From an uncultured Fretibacterium sp. (GTDB lineage Bacteria > Synergistota > Synergistia > Synergistales > Aminobacteriaceae), in contig CALAUZ010000233.1 of assembly GCA_937892105.1 (NCBI GenBank), forward strand, positions 1 to 14,609: DNA of 14,609 nucleotides, written 5' to 3'. Positions 1 through 6,116 of this stretch are shown here, in pieces. The first letter of the stretch is position 1, and each line of letters opens with the position of its first letter. The notes beneath the pieces are model-generated. The model saw only the letters and a list, made by a program, of their open reading frames with translations, did not search any database and was not told the origin of the DNA. The position numbers and the translations under genes are program-made.

Positions 1-410
1 ATCGTTCCGAATCCGCTCAGCTTGACATTGTTGACCTTCTGGATGACGATGAGGCCCATCCTGGCGGAGTCGAGGCCCCTGCCTTCTGGTATGCTGGTAC
101 CCGTGACCAACGTGTAATCGAAGGGGTTGGTGCTTCCGAGAAGGGTGGAGCCTGCCTCGACGCGGAGTTCGACGTTGTCTTTGAGGAACAGGTTCCCGGA
201 AAGGAATGTCCCTCCGCTGAGGACGAGGGTTCCGCCTCCGGCAGCGCTGATCCTGTCGATGGCGTCCTGGAGGACTTTTGTGTTCAGCGTCTTTCCGTCA
301 GCGACGGCACCGGCGCTTGCCGCGTCAATGACAAGGGGGGTCTTGGGCTTGGCGGTCAGGACAGCTCCAAGCGTGGCTGCAATGGCCAGTATGGCGATTT
401 TTCTAATCAT
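1..410 (-). CDS. Secreted GH28-type (polygalacturonase-like) protein, N-terminal part
   Basis: The reading frame starts at ATG 408-410 and runs off the window edge after 136 residues. It begins with a signal peptide (MIRKIAILAIAATLGAVLTA). Next comes the N-terminal part of a pectin-degrading right-handed beta-helix: DGKTLNTKVLQDAIDRI, then AAGGGTLVLSGGTFLSG, then NVELRVEAGSTLLGS, typical of glycoside hydrolase family 28. Such enzymes hydrolyse galacturonan outside the cytoplasm; the catalytic Asp residues would lie outside the window, so activity cannot be judged. No SD precedes the ATG, only AAAATAA, as is common in Bacteroidota. Base composition is much richer in G+C than the rest of the window, and no neighbour relates to pectin use. 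Either the gene was acquired or the contig is chimeric here. The family call is fairly sure; the exact substrate is not. Confidence 0.72.
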   Translation of the reverse strand, partial: MIRKIAILAIAATLGAVLTAKPKTPLVIDAASAGAVADGKTLNTKVLQDAIDRISAAGGGTLVLSGGTFLSGNLFLKDNVELRVEAGSTLLGSTNPFDYTLVTGTSIPEGRGLDSARMGLIVIQKVNNVKLSGFGT

Positions 411-591
411 TTATTTTGGGCACAGAGCGAATATGGGTTACTTTTCACGTCTTCACGCACTCAGCCATAATTTTCTGAGACACCAAGGAATTCGATCAAG
501 AAAGCCTCTTTACATATGATGTATGTGCTATACGTGTTTCCGGATCATTGCAAATCTTTGGAGAATTTCGGATTAGTAAAGTTTAGAAAAG

Positions 592-614
592 AAAAAACTC
601 CCAGGTCTTGGGAG
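592..614 (-). terminator. Rho-independent terminator of the 78-aa gene
   Basis: On the minus strand CTCCCA (609-614) pairs with TGGGAG (598-603) around a 5-nt loop and is followed by six T (complement of 592-597). It lies 30 bases past the stop of the small gene at 645-881. The stretch 411-591 between it and the GH28 start holds no gene I can support. Confidence 0.8.
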
Positions 615-616
615 CG

Positions 617-646
617 AGTGTGAGCTATTGTGAGCTGGTATGAGCT
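617..646. repeat. Three 10-bp-spaced TGAGCT repeats
   Basis: TGAGCT occurs at 621, 631 and 641, exactly one helical turn apart, in three consecutive 10-mers ending in TGAGCT. The array sits between the stop codon of the 78-aa gene (645-647) and its terminator. It may be chance, or a small protein-binding array on one face of the helix. Confidence 0.4.
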
Positions 647-881
647 AAGGTTTTCTAACAAACGGAAACTGGTCTCCGTAAAGGTCTTTACCTCGTTTTT
701 TGTACTCTCTGGCAAGCTGCAACAGAGCTTGGTTAAAACAGTGGCTTGCAAGGTCAACGTGGGTAATCACAAAGTCTCGTTTCTTGTAAGGGCACACTAC
801 AACCTGTCCTACCAAAACACTGCCGTTAAAAAATTGGTGTAAAACGTAAGTTGTAAAATTTTTCTGCGTAATCTCTAGCAT
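645..881 (-). CDS. Small hypothetical protein (78 aa)
   Basis: I do not recognise this protein. It begins MLEITQKNFTTYVLHQF and ends DLYGDQFPFVRKP. It has no obvious membrane segment and several basic residues toward the C-terminus (REYKKRGKD). Its reality rests on signals around it: a consensus AGGAGG ends 7 nt before the ATG, and a strong terminator follows the stop on the same strand. It is a stand-alone cistron between the GC-rich left edge and the next minus-strand gene, from which another terminator separates it. No clear promoter was found upstream. The overlapping frames on either strand lack such signals. Confidence 0.7.
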   Translation of the reverse strand: MLEITQKNFTTYVLHQFFNGSVLVGQVVVCPYKKRDFVITHVDLASHCFNQALLQLAREYKKRGKDLYGDQFPFVRKP

Positions 882-914
882 TTCTGTTTCCTCCTGTTTT
901 TTTGTTTTTTTCTT

Positions 915-948
915 GCCGCCACGTTGCCTTCGTGGTGGCTTGTTTTTT
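915..948 (+). terminator. Hairpin followed by a T-run
   Basis: GCCGCCACG (915-923) pairs with CGTGGTGGC (931-939) over 9 bp, including one G-U pair, with a 7-nt loop. TTGTTTTTT follows. The G-U pair becomes a C-A mismatch on the other strand, so the structure favours plus-strand RNA, although no plus-strand gene is evident before it. It may insulate the minus-strand gene at 645-881. Nothing else convincing is seen in 949-1115. Confidence 0.5.
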
Positions 949-1115
949 GTTGTGGCAATCTTACCGTTGAAATGAACATATCTATACAGCTATAGTAGCT
1001 TGAAACTCAGCAGAGATTGCTGTACTTCTGTTTTTGGTTCAGAGTTAAAATGTTCATCTTCTGATAAACAAACAACAATCCTCCACATTTCAGGTAGTAA
1101 TAAACAGGAGACAGT

Positions 1116-1143
1116 AAAAAAACGGGAATCATAATGATCCCCG
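1116..1143 (-). terminator. Rho-independent terminator of the 126-aa gene
   Basis: On the minus strand a 9-bp stem (complements of 1135-1143 and 1123-1131, one G-U pair) with a TTA-type loop is followed by seven T (complement of 1116-1122). It lies about 50 bases past the stop at 1197. A second perfect inverted repeat, TTCATGAA-AAA-TTCATGAA (1156-1174), lies between the stop and this terminator. Confidence 0.85.
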
Positions 1144-1196
1144 CCGAGCATAAAGTTCATGAAAAATTCATGAATGGTGAAGTTCTGCGAGTGTGG

Positions 1197-1577
1197 TTAA
1201 CCTCTTTCGTATCCGTGCCAAGCAACCATCAGCAGTTTCTCTGCCAATTTGTAAAAGTCCTCAGCGTGCTGTCTCAATCCCTCCGCAACCTCAGTTTTGT
1301 TTTCCTGCGTGAAATTCCATTCTTCTGGTTCTTCGAGAATCGCTTCCGCCATCATTCTCTCCTCAACCATTCGCTCAAAAAGACTGTGTGCAACAGTGTA
1401 GGCTTCCGCCACTTCCACATCTTCCGATTCGTTGGCATCTTCCGATTCGTTGCCTGAACCATTCTGCTTGCTCTTGCGAGGCAATGGGAGCTGCTCCTTG
1501 ATGAAGCCTTTTAGGTCTTCGGTCGTGATGCTGCCGTCTCTAACCTTATCCGCTAATACTGTGATTTTGTTTTCCAT
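1197..1577 (-). CDS. Acidic helical hypothetical protein (126 aa)
   Basis: I do not recognise this protein. I start it at ATG 1575-1577 (MENKITVLADKVRDGSITTE). AAAGGA lies 12 nt upstream, and the 50 residues before this Met read like untranslated leader (KNFFFCKK from an A/T tract). An acidic low-complexity stretch (NESEDANESEDVEVAEA, about residues 44-60) comes from a short direct repeat, CTTCCGATTCG, in the DNA. The rest is mostly predicted helix, rich in Glu and Leu (HSLFERMVEERMMAEAILE), ending in HGYERG. It has its own promoter and a strong terminator, and it diverges from the 161-aa gene across about 260 bp. A soluble cytoplasmic protein with a protein-binding role is possible, but that is a guess. 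Confidence 0.72.
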   Translation of the reverse strand: MENKITVLADKVRDGSITTEDLKGFIKEQLPLPRKSKQNGSGNESEDANESEDVEVAEAYTVAHSLFERMVEERMMAEAILEEPEEWNFTQENKTEVAEGLRQHAEDFYKLAEKLLMVAWHGYERG

Positions 1578-1631
1578 TACAAAACAACGTCCTTTCCGTT
1601 TTTTAAGCTCTTCCAACTGGAAGGCATGCTG

Positions 1632-1660
1632 ATGATTGCTCTGAATTCGAATTAAGTCAA
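1632..1660 (-). promoter_or_regulatory. Candidate promoter for the 126-aa gene
   Basis: On the minus strand TTGACT (complement of 1655-1660) is separated by 17 bp from AATCAT (complement of 1632-1637). The -35 is good (5/6) and the -10 weak (4/6). Transcription would start near 1625, about 48 nt before the start codon. Confidence 0.4.
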
Positions 1661-1669
1661 GTTTTTTGC

Positions 1670-1685
1670 AAAAAAAAAAATTTTT
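1670..1685. other. A11T5 tract between divergent promoters
   Basis: Eleven A are followed directly by five T, between the minus-strand -35 (1655-1660) and the plus-strand -35 (1710-1715). Tracts of this kind are rigid and can bend DNA, so it may act as an upstream element for one or both divergent genes. Confidence 0.5.
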
Positions 1686-1709
1686 CGGCATTTGCAGAGC
1701 TTTCCAGAC

Positions 1710-1739
1710 TTGACAGACTGCAGTCACTGACGGTATTAT
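1710..1739 (+). promoter_or_regulatory. Sigma70-type promoter for the 161-aa gene
   Basis: A perfect TTGACA (1710-1715) is followed after 18 bp by TATTAT (1734-1739). Transcription would start near 1746, leaving a leader of about 90 nt before ATG 1837. Confidence 0.7.
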
Positions 1740-1836
1740 CGGCTCAAAACAAGTTCTACCAGTCAGTCACACAAGAAAAAGAAAAAACAACTTGTGATGA
1801 TTTGAATGCTTTTTAGAATAGAAAGGACAGATACAT

Positions 1837-2322
1837 ATGGATAATAGAAGTGTTGTAACAGCAATGGAAGTAGATATGGAAGCAGATGAGGAATTTTGCC
1901 ACAATCCAGACAACTTCCTTCACAAAGACAAAACCAAAAATTCCGAACTGGACAAAAAGGCAAATTTGGCAGAGAAGTTCGGATACACAGCACAGCAGTT
2001 CGGACTCATAAAGGCATTGGCTGATATGCAGTTTCAAGAAGACATCGATTTTGATGAAGGTGGAATCACAGTTGAATGGGATGAAGATGGCATGGATATT
2101 CATTGTCCATGGATGGATTGTACTGCAAGGTTTGAGCTGACAGATGTAGGAGCAATCAATCTTTATGGAGAAGCCTTCCTTCGAGAATGGTGCAGACAAG
2201 CAAATGAAGCTCTTAAAGATGAAGGACTGATGAAGCAGTTGAAGGAATGGTCGGAAAGAACAAGATATGTGGAGAAATTTCCATATCGGAATCAGATTGA
2301 GAGATTTGGCTTGGTGTGGTGA
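1837..2322 (+). CDS. Acidic hypothetical protein (161 aa)
   Basis: I do not recognise this protein. AAAGGA ends 9-10 nt before the ATG and a near-consensus promoter lies about 100 bp upstream. The N-terminus is strongly acidic (MEVDMEADEEF). Residues 64-80 are a second acidic run (DFDEGGITVEWDEDGMD), followed by CPWMDC at about 90-95, a possible metal or redox pair with too few ligands to be a zinc finger alone. The C-terminal third is helical and mixed-charge (EAFLREWCRQANEALKDEG). There is no signal peptide or membrane segment. It has its own terminator, so it appears monocistronic. It diverges from another acidic small protein, and the pair may share control. No toxin, antitoxin or anti-CRISPR family could be assigned. 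Confidence 0.75.
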   Translation: MDNRSVVTAMEVDMEADEEFCHNPDNFLHKDKTKNSELDKKANLAEKFGYTAQQFGLIKALADMQFQEDIDFDEGGITVEWDEDGMDIHCPWMDCTARFELTDVGAINLYGEAFLREWCRQANEALKDEGLMKQLKEWSERTRYVEKFPYRNQIERFGLVW

Positions 2323-2408
2323 CACTCATCATCACAACCAAGACAACCAAGCAAGAACAAAAACAATTAGCGACAAGCAACAATGATAATAATGAATAAC
2401 GATAAGGT

Positions 2409-2436
2409 AGGAGACTGCAAAAGTCTCCTTTTTCTT
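2409..2436 (+). terminator. Rho-independent terminator of the 161-aa gene
   Basis: AGGAGACT (2409-2416) pairs perfectly with AGTCTCCT (2422-2429) around a 5-nt loop, followed by a T-rich run. Flanking GATAAG and CTTATC (2401-2406 and 2434-2439) can extend the pairing. Confidence 0.88.
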
Positions 2437-2520
2437 ATCAAACTAATTACTCATATCGAATACTTACATCAAAATTCAGAGCATCTTGCATTCGTGCGAG
2501 TGAGCCGGTGAGGCCGGCAA

Positions 2521-2697
2521 TCATCGAAGAACAGGTGTGACCACATTTTTTTTTGCCCTGATGATGTCATCAAGAAATTCTGATCTGAACGCTTCTGCCA
2601 AATCCATGTCATGAACATACCAGAGCCGACACACTAACTGCCTTCTGCGTACTGCCTTTGTTTCAATCCCGAAAAAACCGAAAATTTTCTCCAACAT
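2521..2697 (-). CDS. Small basic hypothetical protein (58 aa)
   Basis: I do not recognise this protein. It reads MLEKIFGFFGIETKAVRRRQ and continues with a mixed-charge helix (MDLAEAFRSEFLDDIIRAKK). I chose ATG 2695-2697 because AGAAGG lies 8 nt upstream; an in-frame TTG seven codons earlier has no SD. The N-terminal LEKIFGFFGI could be a short amphipathic helix. The stop is followed by a compact GC hairpin, GCCGG-TGAGG-CCGGC (2504-2518), without a T-run. It faces the 161-aa gene tail to tail. It could still be a chance frame, hence the moderate confidence. Confidence 0.45.
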   Translation of the reverse strand: MLEKIFGFFGIETKAVRRRQLVCRLWYVHDMDLAEAFRSEFLDDIIRAKKNVVTPVLR

Positions 2698-2859
2698 TTT
2701 TACAACCTTCTTTCTCAACCTATATCTGATGGCTGTTATTCGTCGTCTTCACCCATGTGTTTCTTTGTGCGGCTTTTTGCCTGATAGTATCTGTTATCAT
2801 GCCACTTCTTATTTTCTTGGGTAGGTTCAACGCTGGTATATTCGCTCTACTCTCCGAGA

Positions 2860-3130
2860 ATAGCAAGTCCGAAAAGCAGTCGTATCAACGGGTTAAGGAG
2901 CAAAGATGGCGGCGAGGGGGGCTTAACCGCATCAAGCGTGATCTCTGCTGTCTTTTAGTCCGCCACATTGCCGATTTTTTTGCTCTGCTGCAGAAACCGT
3001 GTTTTTGGAAGTTAACACGTAGAACGGCGGGAATTTTTCGAGGCAATCCGGAAGCCGTAGCCAGAACCCGTAAAGCCTTACTCTGTCTGTATTTTACGGC
3101 CATTCAGCGGGCGCGCAAGTTTTGAATTCG
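2860..3130. repeat. Non-coding block of higher G+C, possible dispersed repeat
   Basis: Composition here is more GC-rich than on either side. Long frames are open on both strands (122 aa plus, 72 aa minus), but neither has an SD or a credible start. Both give Arg/Lys/Cys-rich sequence unlike folded proteins. GGTTAAG (from about 2890) and CTTAACC (about 2923-2929) form a 7-bp inverted repeat, and GCGCGC lies near the right edge. Such a block commonly turns out to be an interspersed repeat or the relic of a mobile element. I see no transposase, tRNA or rRNA in it. Confidence 0.35.
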
Positions 3131-3191
3131 ACGGTAGTATAGGCCCAGAAACACAGAAGGAAACGAATAAAAACAAAGGAGAAGAAACAAA

Positions 3192-4112
3192 ATGACAACA
3201 AACACAACGTTCGGAATCGAATTAGAATTCACAGGCATCACCATGAAAGATGCAGCGGAAATAACAAAAGCCTATCTTCACAGCACATGTGGCATTACAG
3301 TTCGTGGCCTGGCTTCTTGCATTATCACGGACCAGCAAGACAGAGAATGGACAATAGACCATGACTCAAGCATCAATGCAAGCCACAATCGCCAGTGCGA
3401 GTTAGTAACTCCAGTCCTTACAATCGAAGACCTTCCAACGCTGAAAGGTCTAGTTGAAGTACTAAAAAACGTTGGTGCAATAAGCTCCGATGAACTTGGT
3501 TGCGGACTCCATCTTCACATTGGTAGCGAAGGACACAATGCACAAACGCTGAGAAACCTAGTGAACATCATGGCTTCGCACGAAGACCAACTCTTCAAAG
3601 CTTTCGGTGTGACAAAACCAGATAGAGCAGAACATTTCTGTAAGAAGGTTGACACAAAGTTTCTTAAAAAACTCAACAAAACAAAACCGCAAACAATCAA
3701 AGAACTCGCAGACATATGGTACAAAACACAATGCTATGACTTCGGCAGGGACAACATATATAACCCAACTCGCTACCACGCACTGAATTTACATGCCTTG
3801 TTCTGCAAATATCGCTACAACACAATCGAGTTTCGATTCGGACAATTCACAGAAGCGAACAGCATGGATTGGACGAGCTTGGAAGCCTTTATTCGAATTT
3901 GCCTTGCAATAAACGAACTTGCCAAGAGCGTAAAAACAGCGAGTGCAAAACCACAACAAACAGAGAATCCTCGCTACGCTTTCAGATGCTTCTTGCTCAG
4001 ATTAGGCTTTATCGGAGATGACACAAAGGCAGTCAGGACCACCGGCATAGCCGGTGGCTTGTTCAGCCCTGTAAGGGCATGTTACCGGCAGCCCTTAACG
4101 GGCTCTGAATGA
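3192..4112 (+). CDS. Amidoligase-family protein, C-terminus replaced by an IS200 insertion
   Basis: This is a member of the bacterial amidoligase family (glutamine-synthetase-like COOH-NH2 ligases), thought to form amide bonds with ATP. Visible signatures are FGIELEFTGI (7-16), CELVTPVL (69-76), CGLHLHIG (104-111) and YHALNLHALF (195-204) followed by NTIEFRFGQFTE, plus the C-terminal LRLGFIGDD. An AAAGGAG SD sits 10 nt before the ATG. After Arg282 the frame enters the insertion sequence and adds 24 foreign residues (from TTGIAGGLFSPVR) before stopping. The true last 23 residues are found intact past the element (4741-4812). The original protein was about 305 aa. Most motifs remain, so partial function is possible, but the loss of the terminal helix makes a pseudogene more likely. 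The substrate is unknown; a zincin-like gene lies downstream. Confidence 0.82.
   Translation: MTTNTTFGIELEFTGITMKDAAEITKAYLHSTCGITVRGLASCIITDQQDREWTIDHDSSINASHNRQCELVTPVLTIEDLPTLKGLVEVLKNVGAISSDELGCGLHLHIGSEGHNAQTLRNLVNIMASHEDQLFKAFGVTKPDRAEHFCKKVDTKFLKKLNKTKPQTIKELADIWYKTQCYDFGRDNIYNPTRYHALNLHALFCKYRYNTIEFRFGQFTEANSMDWTSLEAFIRICLAINELAKSVKTASAKPQQTENPRYAFRCFLLRLGFIGDDTKAVRTTGIAGGLFSPVRACYRQPLTGSE
4039..4103. repeat. IS200 right end: subterminal hairpins
   Basis: CCACCGGC (4039-4046) pairs with GCCGGTGG (4050-4057) around ATA. Two further hairpins follow: GCCCT-GTA-AGGGC (4066-4078) and GCCC-TTAAC-GGGC (4091-4103). In IS200/IS605 elements such end hairpins are recognised by TnpA as single-stranded DNA. 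The end lies downstream of the tnpA stop in the element's own orientation. Confidence 0.7.
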
Positions 4113-4153
4113 CTGCCAGTTGCACCACTTTTACTGGCTGCCACTAAAGTGGC

Positions 4154-4630
4154 TTACTTTTTGCCTCTTGTTACGACAGCTTCACCCGTAAACGGGTCAT
4201 AAAGTTCTTTCCTGCTGATCTCATCTGCGAGTTTATCTTCGCTTAGCTGATCGCGTATATATTCTTCGATCTTTTTCTGATTTCGTCCCACTGTGTCAAC
4301 GTAGTATCCACGACACCAGAATTGACGGTTGCCGTATCTGTACTTCAAATTCGCGAAGCGATCAAAAATCATAAGAGAACTCTTCCCTTTCAAATATCCC
4401 ATGATTTCTGAAACGCTAAATTTCGGTGGTATGCTCAATAGCATGTGAATATGATCAGGGCATAATTGAGCTTCAACAATTTCAATTCCCTTTCTCTCAC
4501 ACAATGTCCGAAGTATTTTGCCGATTTCAATTTTGTACTTCCCATAAATTATCTGTCGGCGATATTTCGGAGCAAAGACGATGTGGTATTTACAATTCCA
4601 CGTAGTATGTGCTAACGTTAATGCGTCCAT
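4154..4630 (-). CDS. tnpA: IS200-type transposase TnpA (Y1 HUH)
   Basis: A complete 158-aa single-strand transposase. It starts at ATG 4628-4630 (MDALTLAHTTWNCKYHIVFA), with AGGAGG 6 nt upstream. A longer frame begins 22 codons earlier but reads through leader DNA. The HUH metal-binding pair is H60 and H62 in CPDHIHMLL. The catalytic tyrosine is Y124 in IEEYIRDQ, with Q128 four residues later, matching the family spacing. KYHIVFAPKYRRQ and WCRGYYVDTVG are typical family blocks. TnpA cuts and joins single-stranded element ends during replication. All key residues are present, so it should be functional. It lies antisense to the amidoligase it interrupts. Confidence 0.95.
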   Translation of the reverse strand: MDALTLAHTTWNCKYHIVFAPKYRRQIIYGKYKIEIGKILRTLCERKGIEIVEAQLCPDHIHMLLSIPPKFSVSEIMGYLKGKSSLMIFDRFANLKYRYGNRQFWCRGYYVDTVGRNQKKIEEYIRDQLSEDKLADEISRKELYDPFTGEAVVTRGKK

Positions 4631-4715
4631 TTTTTTCCTCCTGTTCCGTAATGCAACTGACAAGCAATACTTTACAGGAAGAAAAGGACTTTGCATAGCT
4701 ATAAGCTAATCGGAA

Positions 4716-4734
4716 CCCCCTGCATAGCAGGGGG
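4716..4734. repeat. IS200 left end: subterminal hairpin
   Basis: CCCCCTGC (4716-4723) pairs with GCAGGGGG (4727-4734) around ATA, with TTTT following on the plus strand. It has the same loop as the hairpin at the other end. Read on the plus strand it could also stop transcription entering from the amidoligase gene. Confidence 0.7.
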
Positions 4735-4740
4735 TTTTCA

Positions 4741-4812
4741 AAACACATAATAAGAAAATTTTTGCTGGAAAATTTCGCTGGCGACAGTGCATGGAGAAGA
4801 AAGGCAGCGTAA
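4741..4812 (+). pseudogene. Detached C-terminal remnant of the amidoligase gene
   Basis: Twenty-three codons plus TAA encode the missing amidoligase tail; the core LLENFAGDSAWRR matches the family's usual ending (a helix, then G-D-S-A-W/F-R). It is in register with the part before the insertion once 4038-4740 is removed. It has no start signals of its own. Intact codons here suggest a recent insertion. Confidence 0.85.
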
Positions 4813-4863
4813 TAGCTGCTCCAGATTCCTAGGTGAGAAGTTAAAGGAAGATGAAAAATTAGC

Positions 4864-4891
4864 TTGACTTACAAAAAAATTTCTTTAACAT
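4864..4891 (+). promoter_or_regulatory. Candidate promoter for the zincin-like gene
   Basis: TTGACT (4864-4869) is followed after 16 bp, which include an A7 run, by TAACAT (4886-4891). The start would be near 4898, about 70 nt before ATG 4967. It would let the downstream gene escape any polarity from the upstream insertion. Confidence 0.45.
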
Positions 4892-4966
4892 GAACACAAA
4901 ACAAAAGCCAAGCTGAGAAGCAAAATCAGTCACAGCAAGGCAACAGAGAAAAGGAGATTGAAAAAA

Positions 4967-5980
4967 ATGAACGAACTTTCTTTAGGTTTTTACTTCGATG
5001 AGAATTTTGAAGCAGACTACTCAGATGCAGAACAAGACATCATCACTGACGCAATCTTACTTGGATGTGCATGCTTCTGCCAAGAATTCCAGACAATTCC
5101 AACTCGCAAGGTGAACTTCAACCTTTACTCCTCAATCGATGCGATGAAAGCGAATGGGGTGAGCGATGGCAGACTTGATGGAACTTTCAAATTCGCTGAC
5201 AGACCACATCCAGACACTCTCTCAATCAACTTGTGTCTGAGACAGAACTTCCTAGCTGGTTGCAAGAGACTTCTCGCTGAGAGAGAAGAAACAATAAGTT
5301 TAGCTGAACTCGAAGCTATGAGAGAAACTCAGCAAGGCATGATGAAACTCGCACAGCGAGGAAATGGGCTGTTAGCTTTTCGCTACACAATGGAAGTTAT
5401 CCTTCATGAATTTTCTCACGCACTGAACTATGAAAAGATGATGGATGACACTGGCTGGATAGATCTGGATATGCCAACACATGACCCAGATTACTTTCTC
5501 TGGGACGAATTCTTAGCTAAGTATAGGTCGATGCTTGTCAGTTTGAAAATGATTCCTATGATGGAACATGCACTTTTCTTCTCAATTTGCAAAGCTCAAC
5601 TTGATGCACTGTACAAAGACTTCGATGAAACAGTTGAGAGAATAGAAGCGAAAAAACAAGAATTCAAAAACTTCGGATTCAGCTTGGCTGAACTCAAAAG
5701 GTCTGCAAAAGATACAGCACTGACAAGTGGCATGATTGGACATTACTATGCCTTCGATAATTCGATGGCTACTTATTCTGGAACACAATTGATGGGTTTC
5801 ATACATGCTTGTTATGACCTTATGAAACTCAAAGACAATAAAGCTGACAAGAAAATACTCACAAGCGATGAGAAAAATTTGCAAATTCTACTTCAGAAAG
5901 AACAGCCAATTCACAAAAGTCGAATACTAAGAAACTTCAAGGCAAAGAAAGAAGTACTATTGAAAAACTTGTGTGGATAA
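4967..5980 (+). CDS. Zincin-like metallopeptidase-fold protein (337 aa)
   Basis: I do not recognise a named family, but residues 143-155 read EVILHEFSHALNY, an HExxH zinc-binding motif (H147, E148, H151) in a helix. About 30 residues on, WDEFLAKYRS (179-188) offers E181 as a third zinc ligand, giving a gluzincin-like layout similar to ImmA-like and phage-associated zincins. There is no signal peptide, so it would act in the cytoplasm. I start at ATG 4967 because AAGGAG lies 10 nt before it; an in-frame TTG at 4958 would touch the SD. The C-terminal third is Lys-rich and helical. It follows the amidoligase gene in the same direction, about 155 bp past its original stop. A protease that removes or processes an amide-linked product is a reasonable but untested idea. 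Confidence 0.7.
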   Translation: MNELSLGFYFDENFEADYSDAEQDIITDAILLGCACFCQEFQTIPTRKVNFNLYSSIDAMKANGVSDGRLDGTFKFADRPHPDTLSINLCLRQNFLAGCKRLLAEREETISLAELEAMRETQQGMMKLAQRGNGLLAFRYTMEVILHEFSHALNYEKMMDDTGWIDLDMPTHDPDYFLWDEFLAKYRSMLVSLKMIPMMEHALFFSICKAQLDALYKDFDETVERIEAKKQEFKNFGFSLAELKRSAKDTALTSGMIGHYYAFDNSMATYSGTQLMGFIHACYDLMKLKDNKADKKILTSDEKNLQILLQKEQPIHKSRILRNFKAKKEVLLKNLCG

Positions 5981-5991
5981 ATTATCCACAC
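5971..5991. terminator. 21-bp perfect palindrome, likely shared terminator; also two facing DnaA-box 9-mers
   Basis: GTGTGGATAA and TTATCCACAC flank a single A, and the stop codon of the zincin gene lies inside. It lies between convergent genes. On the minus strand it is followed by AAGTTTTTC, so it can end ParB-gene transcripts. Each arm contains TTATCCACA, the consensus DnaA-box sequence. Nothing else is supported in 5992-6116. Confidence 0.6.
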
Positions 5992-6116
5992 TGCTTATTT
6001 CCTTGTACTGCTTCAGTTCCCTTCATTACTGCTTTTGCACTTTTCTTATCGTCTGATTGATGTCGAGGAACTGGACTATACGCCAATTAGGCACAAAGAT
6101 TGCCGATTATAGACTA

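Larger units (their letters stand above)
4038..4740 (-). mobile_element. IS200-type insertion sequence, ~703 bp
   Basis: The element carries a single Y1 HUH transposase on the minus strand and no tnpB, as in the IS200 group, whose members are about 0.7 kb. The borders come from joining the interrupted gene: the amidoligase frame reads ...GTC AGG to 4037 and resumes AAA CAC ATA at 4741. This gives a continuous protein without any target duplication, as expected for single-strand transposition. Both ends carry 8-bp hairpins with an ATA loop (4039-4057 and 4716-4734). The borders could shift by a base or two because of A-runs. Confidence 0.9.

Noticed and set aside
630..842. 70-aa plus-strand frame
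   Set aside because: It is antisense to the 78-aa gene, which has a clear SD and terminator; this one has none. The plus-strand hairpin at 915-948 made me consider it.
990..1088. 32-aa minus-strand peptide starting MWRIVVCLSEDEHF
   Set aside because: No SD precedes the ATG and there is no other support.
1197..2322. Toxin-antitoxin pair
   Set aside because: The two small genes diverge and are separately terminated, and neither resembles a known toxin or antitoxin.
1813..2325. 170-aa minus-strand frame
   Set aside because: It lies opposite the 161-aa gene, which has a promoter, SD and terminator. The minus frame is Cys/Phe/Ile-rich and has no signals.
2757..3125. 122-aa plus-strand frame with a hydrophobic start
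   Set aside because: It begins at a GTG without SD, shifts to Arg/Lys-rich sequence, and overlaps another open frame on the opposite strand. It is treated as part of a non-coding block.
5971..6116. Replication origin
   Set aside because: There are two DnaA-box 9-mers, but no further cluster, no AT-rich unwinding region, and no replication initiator gene in the window. Kept only as a finding.
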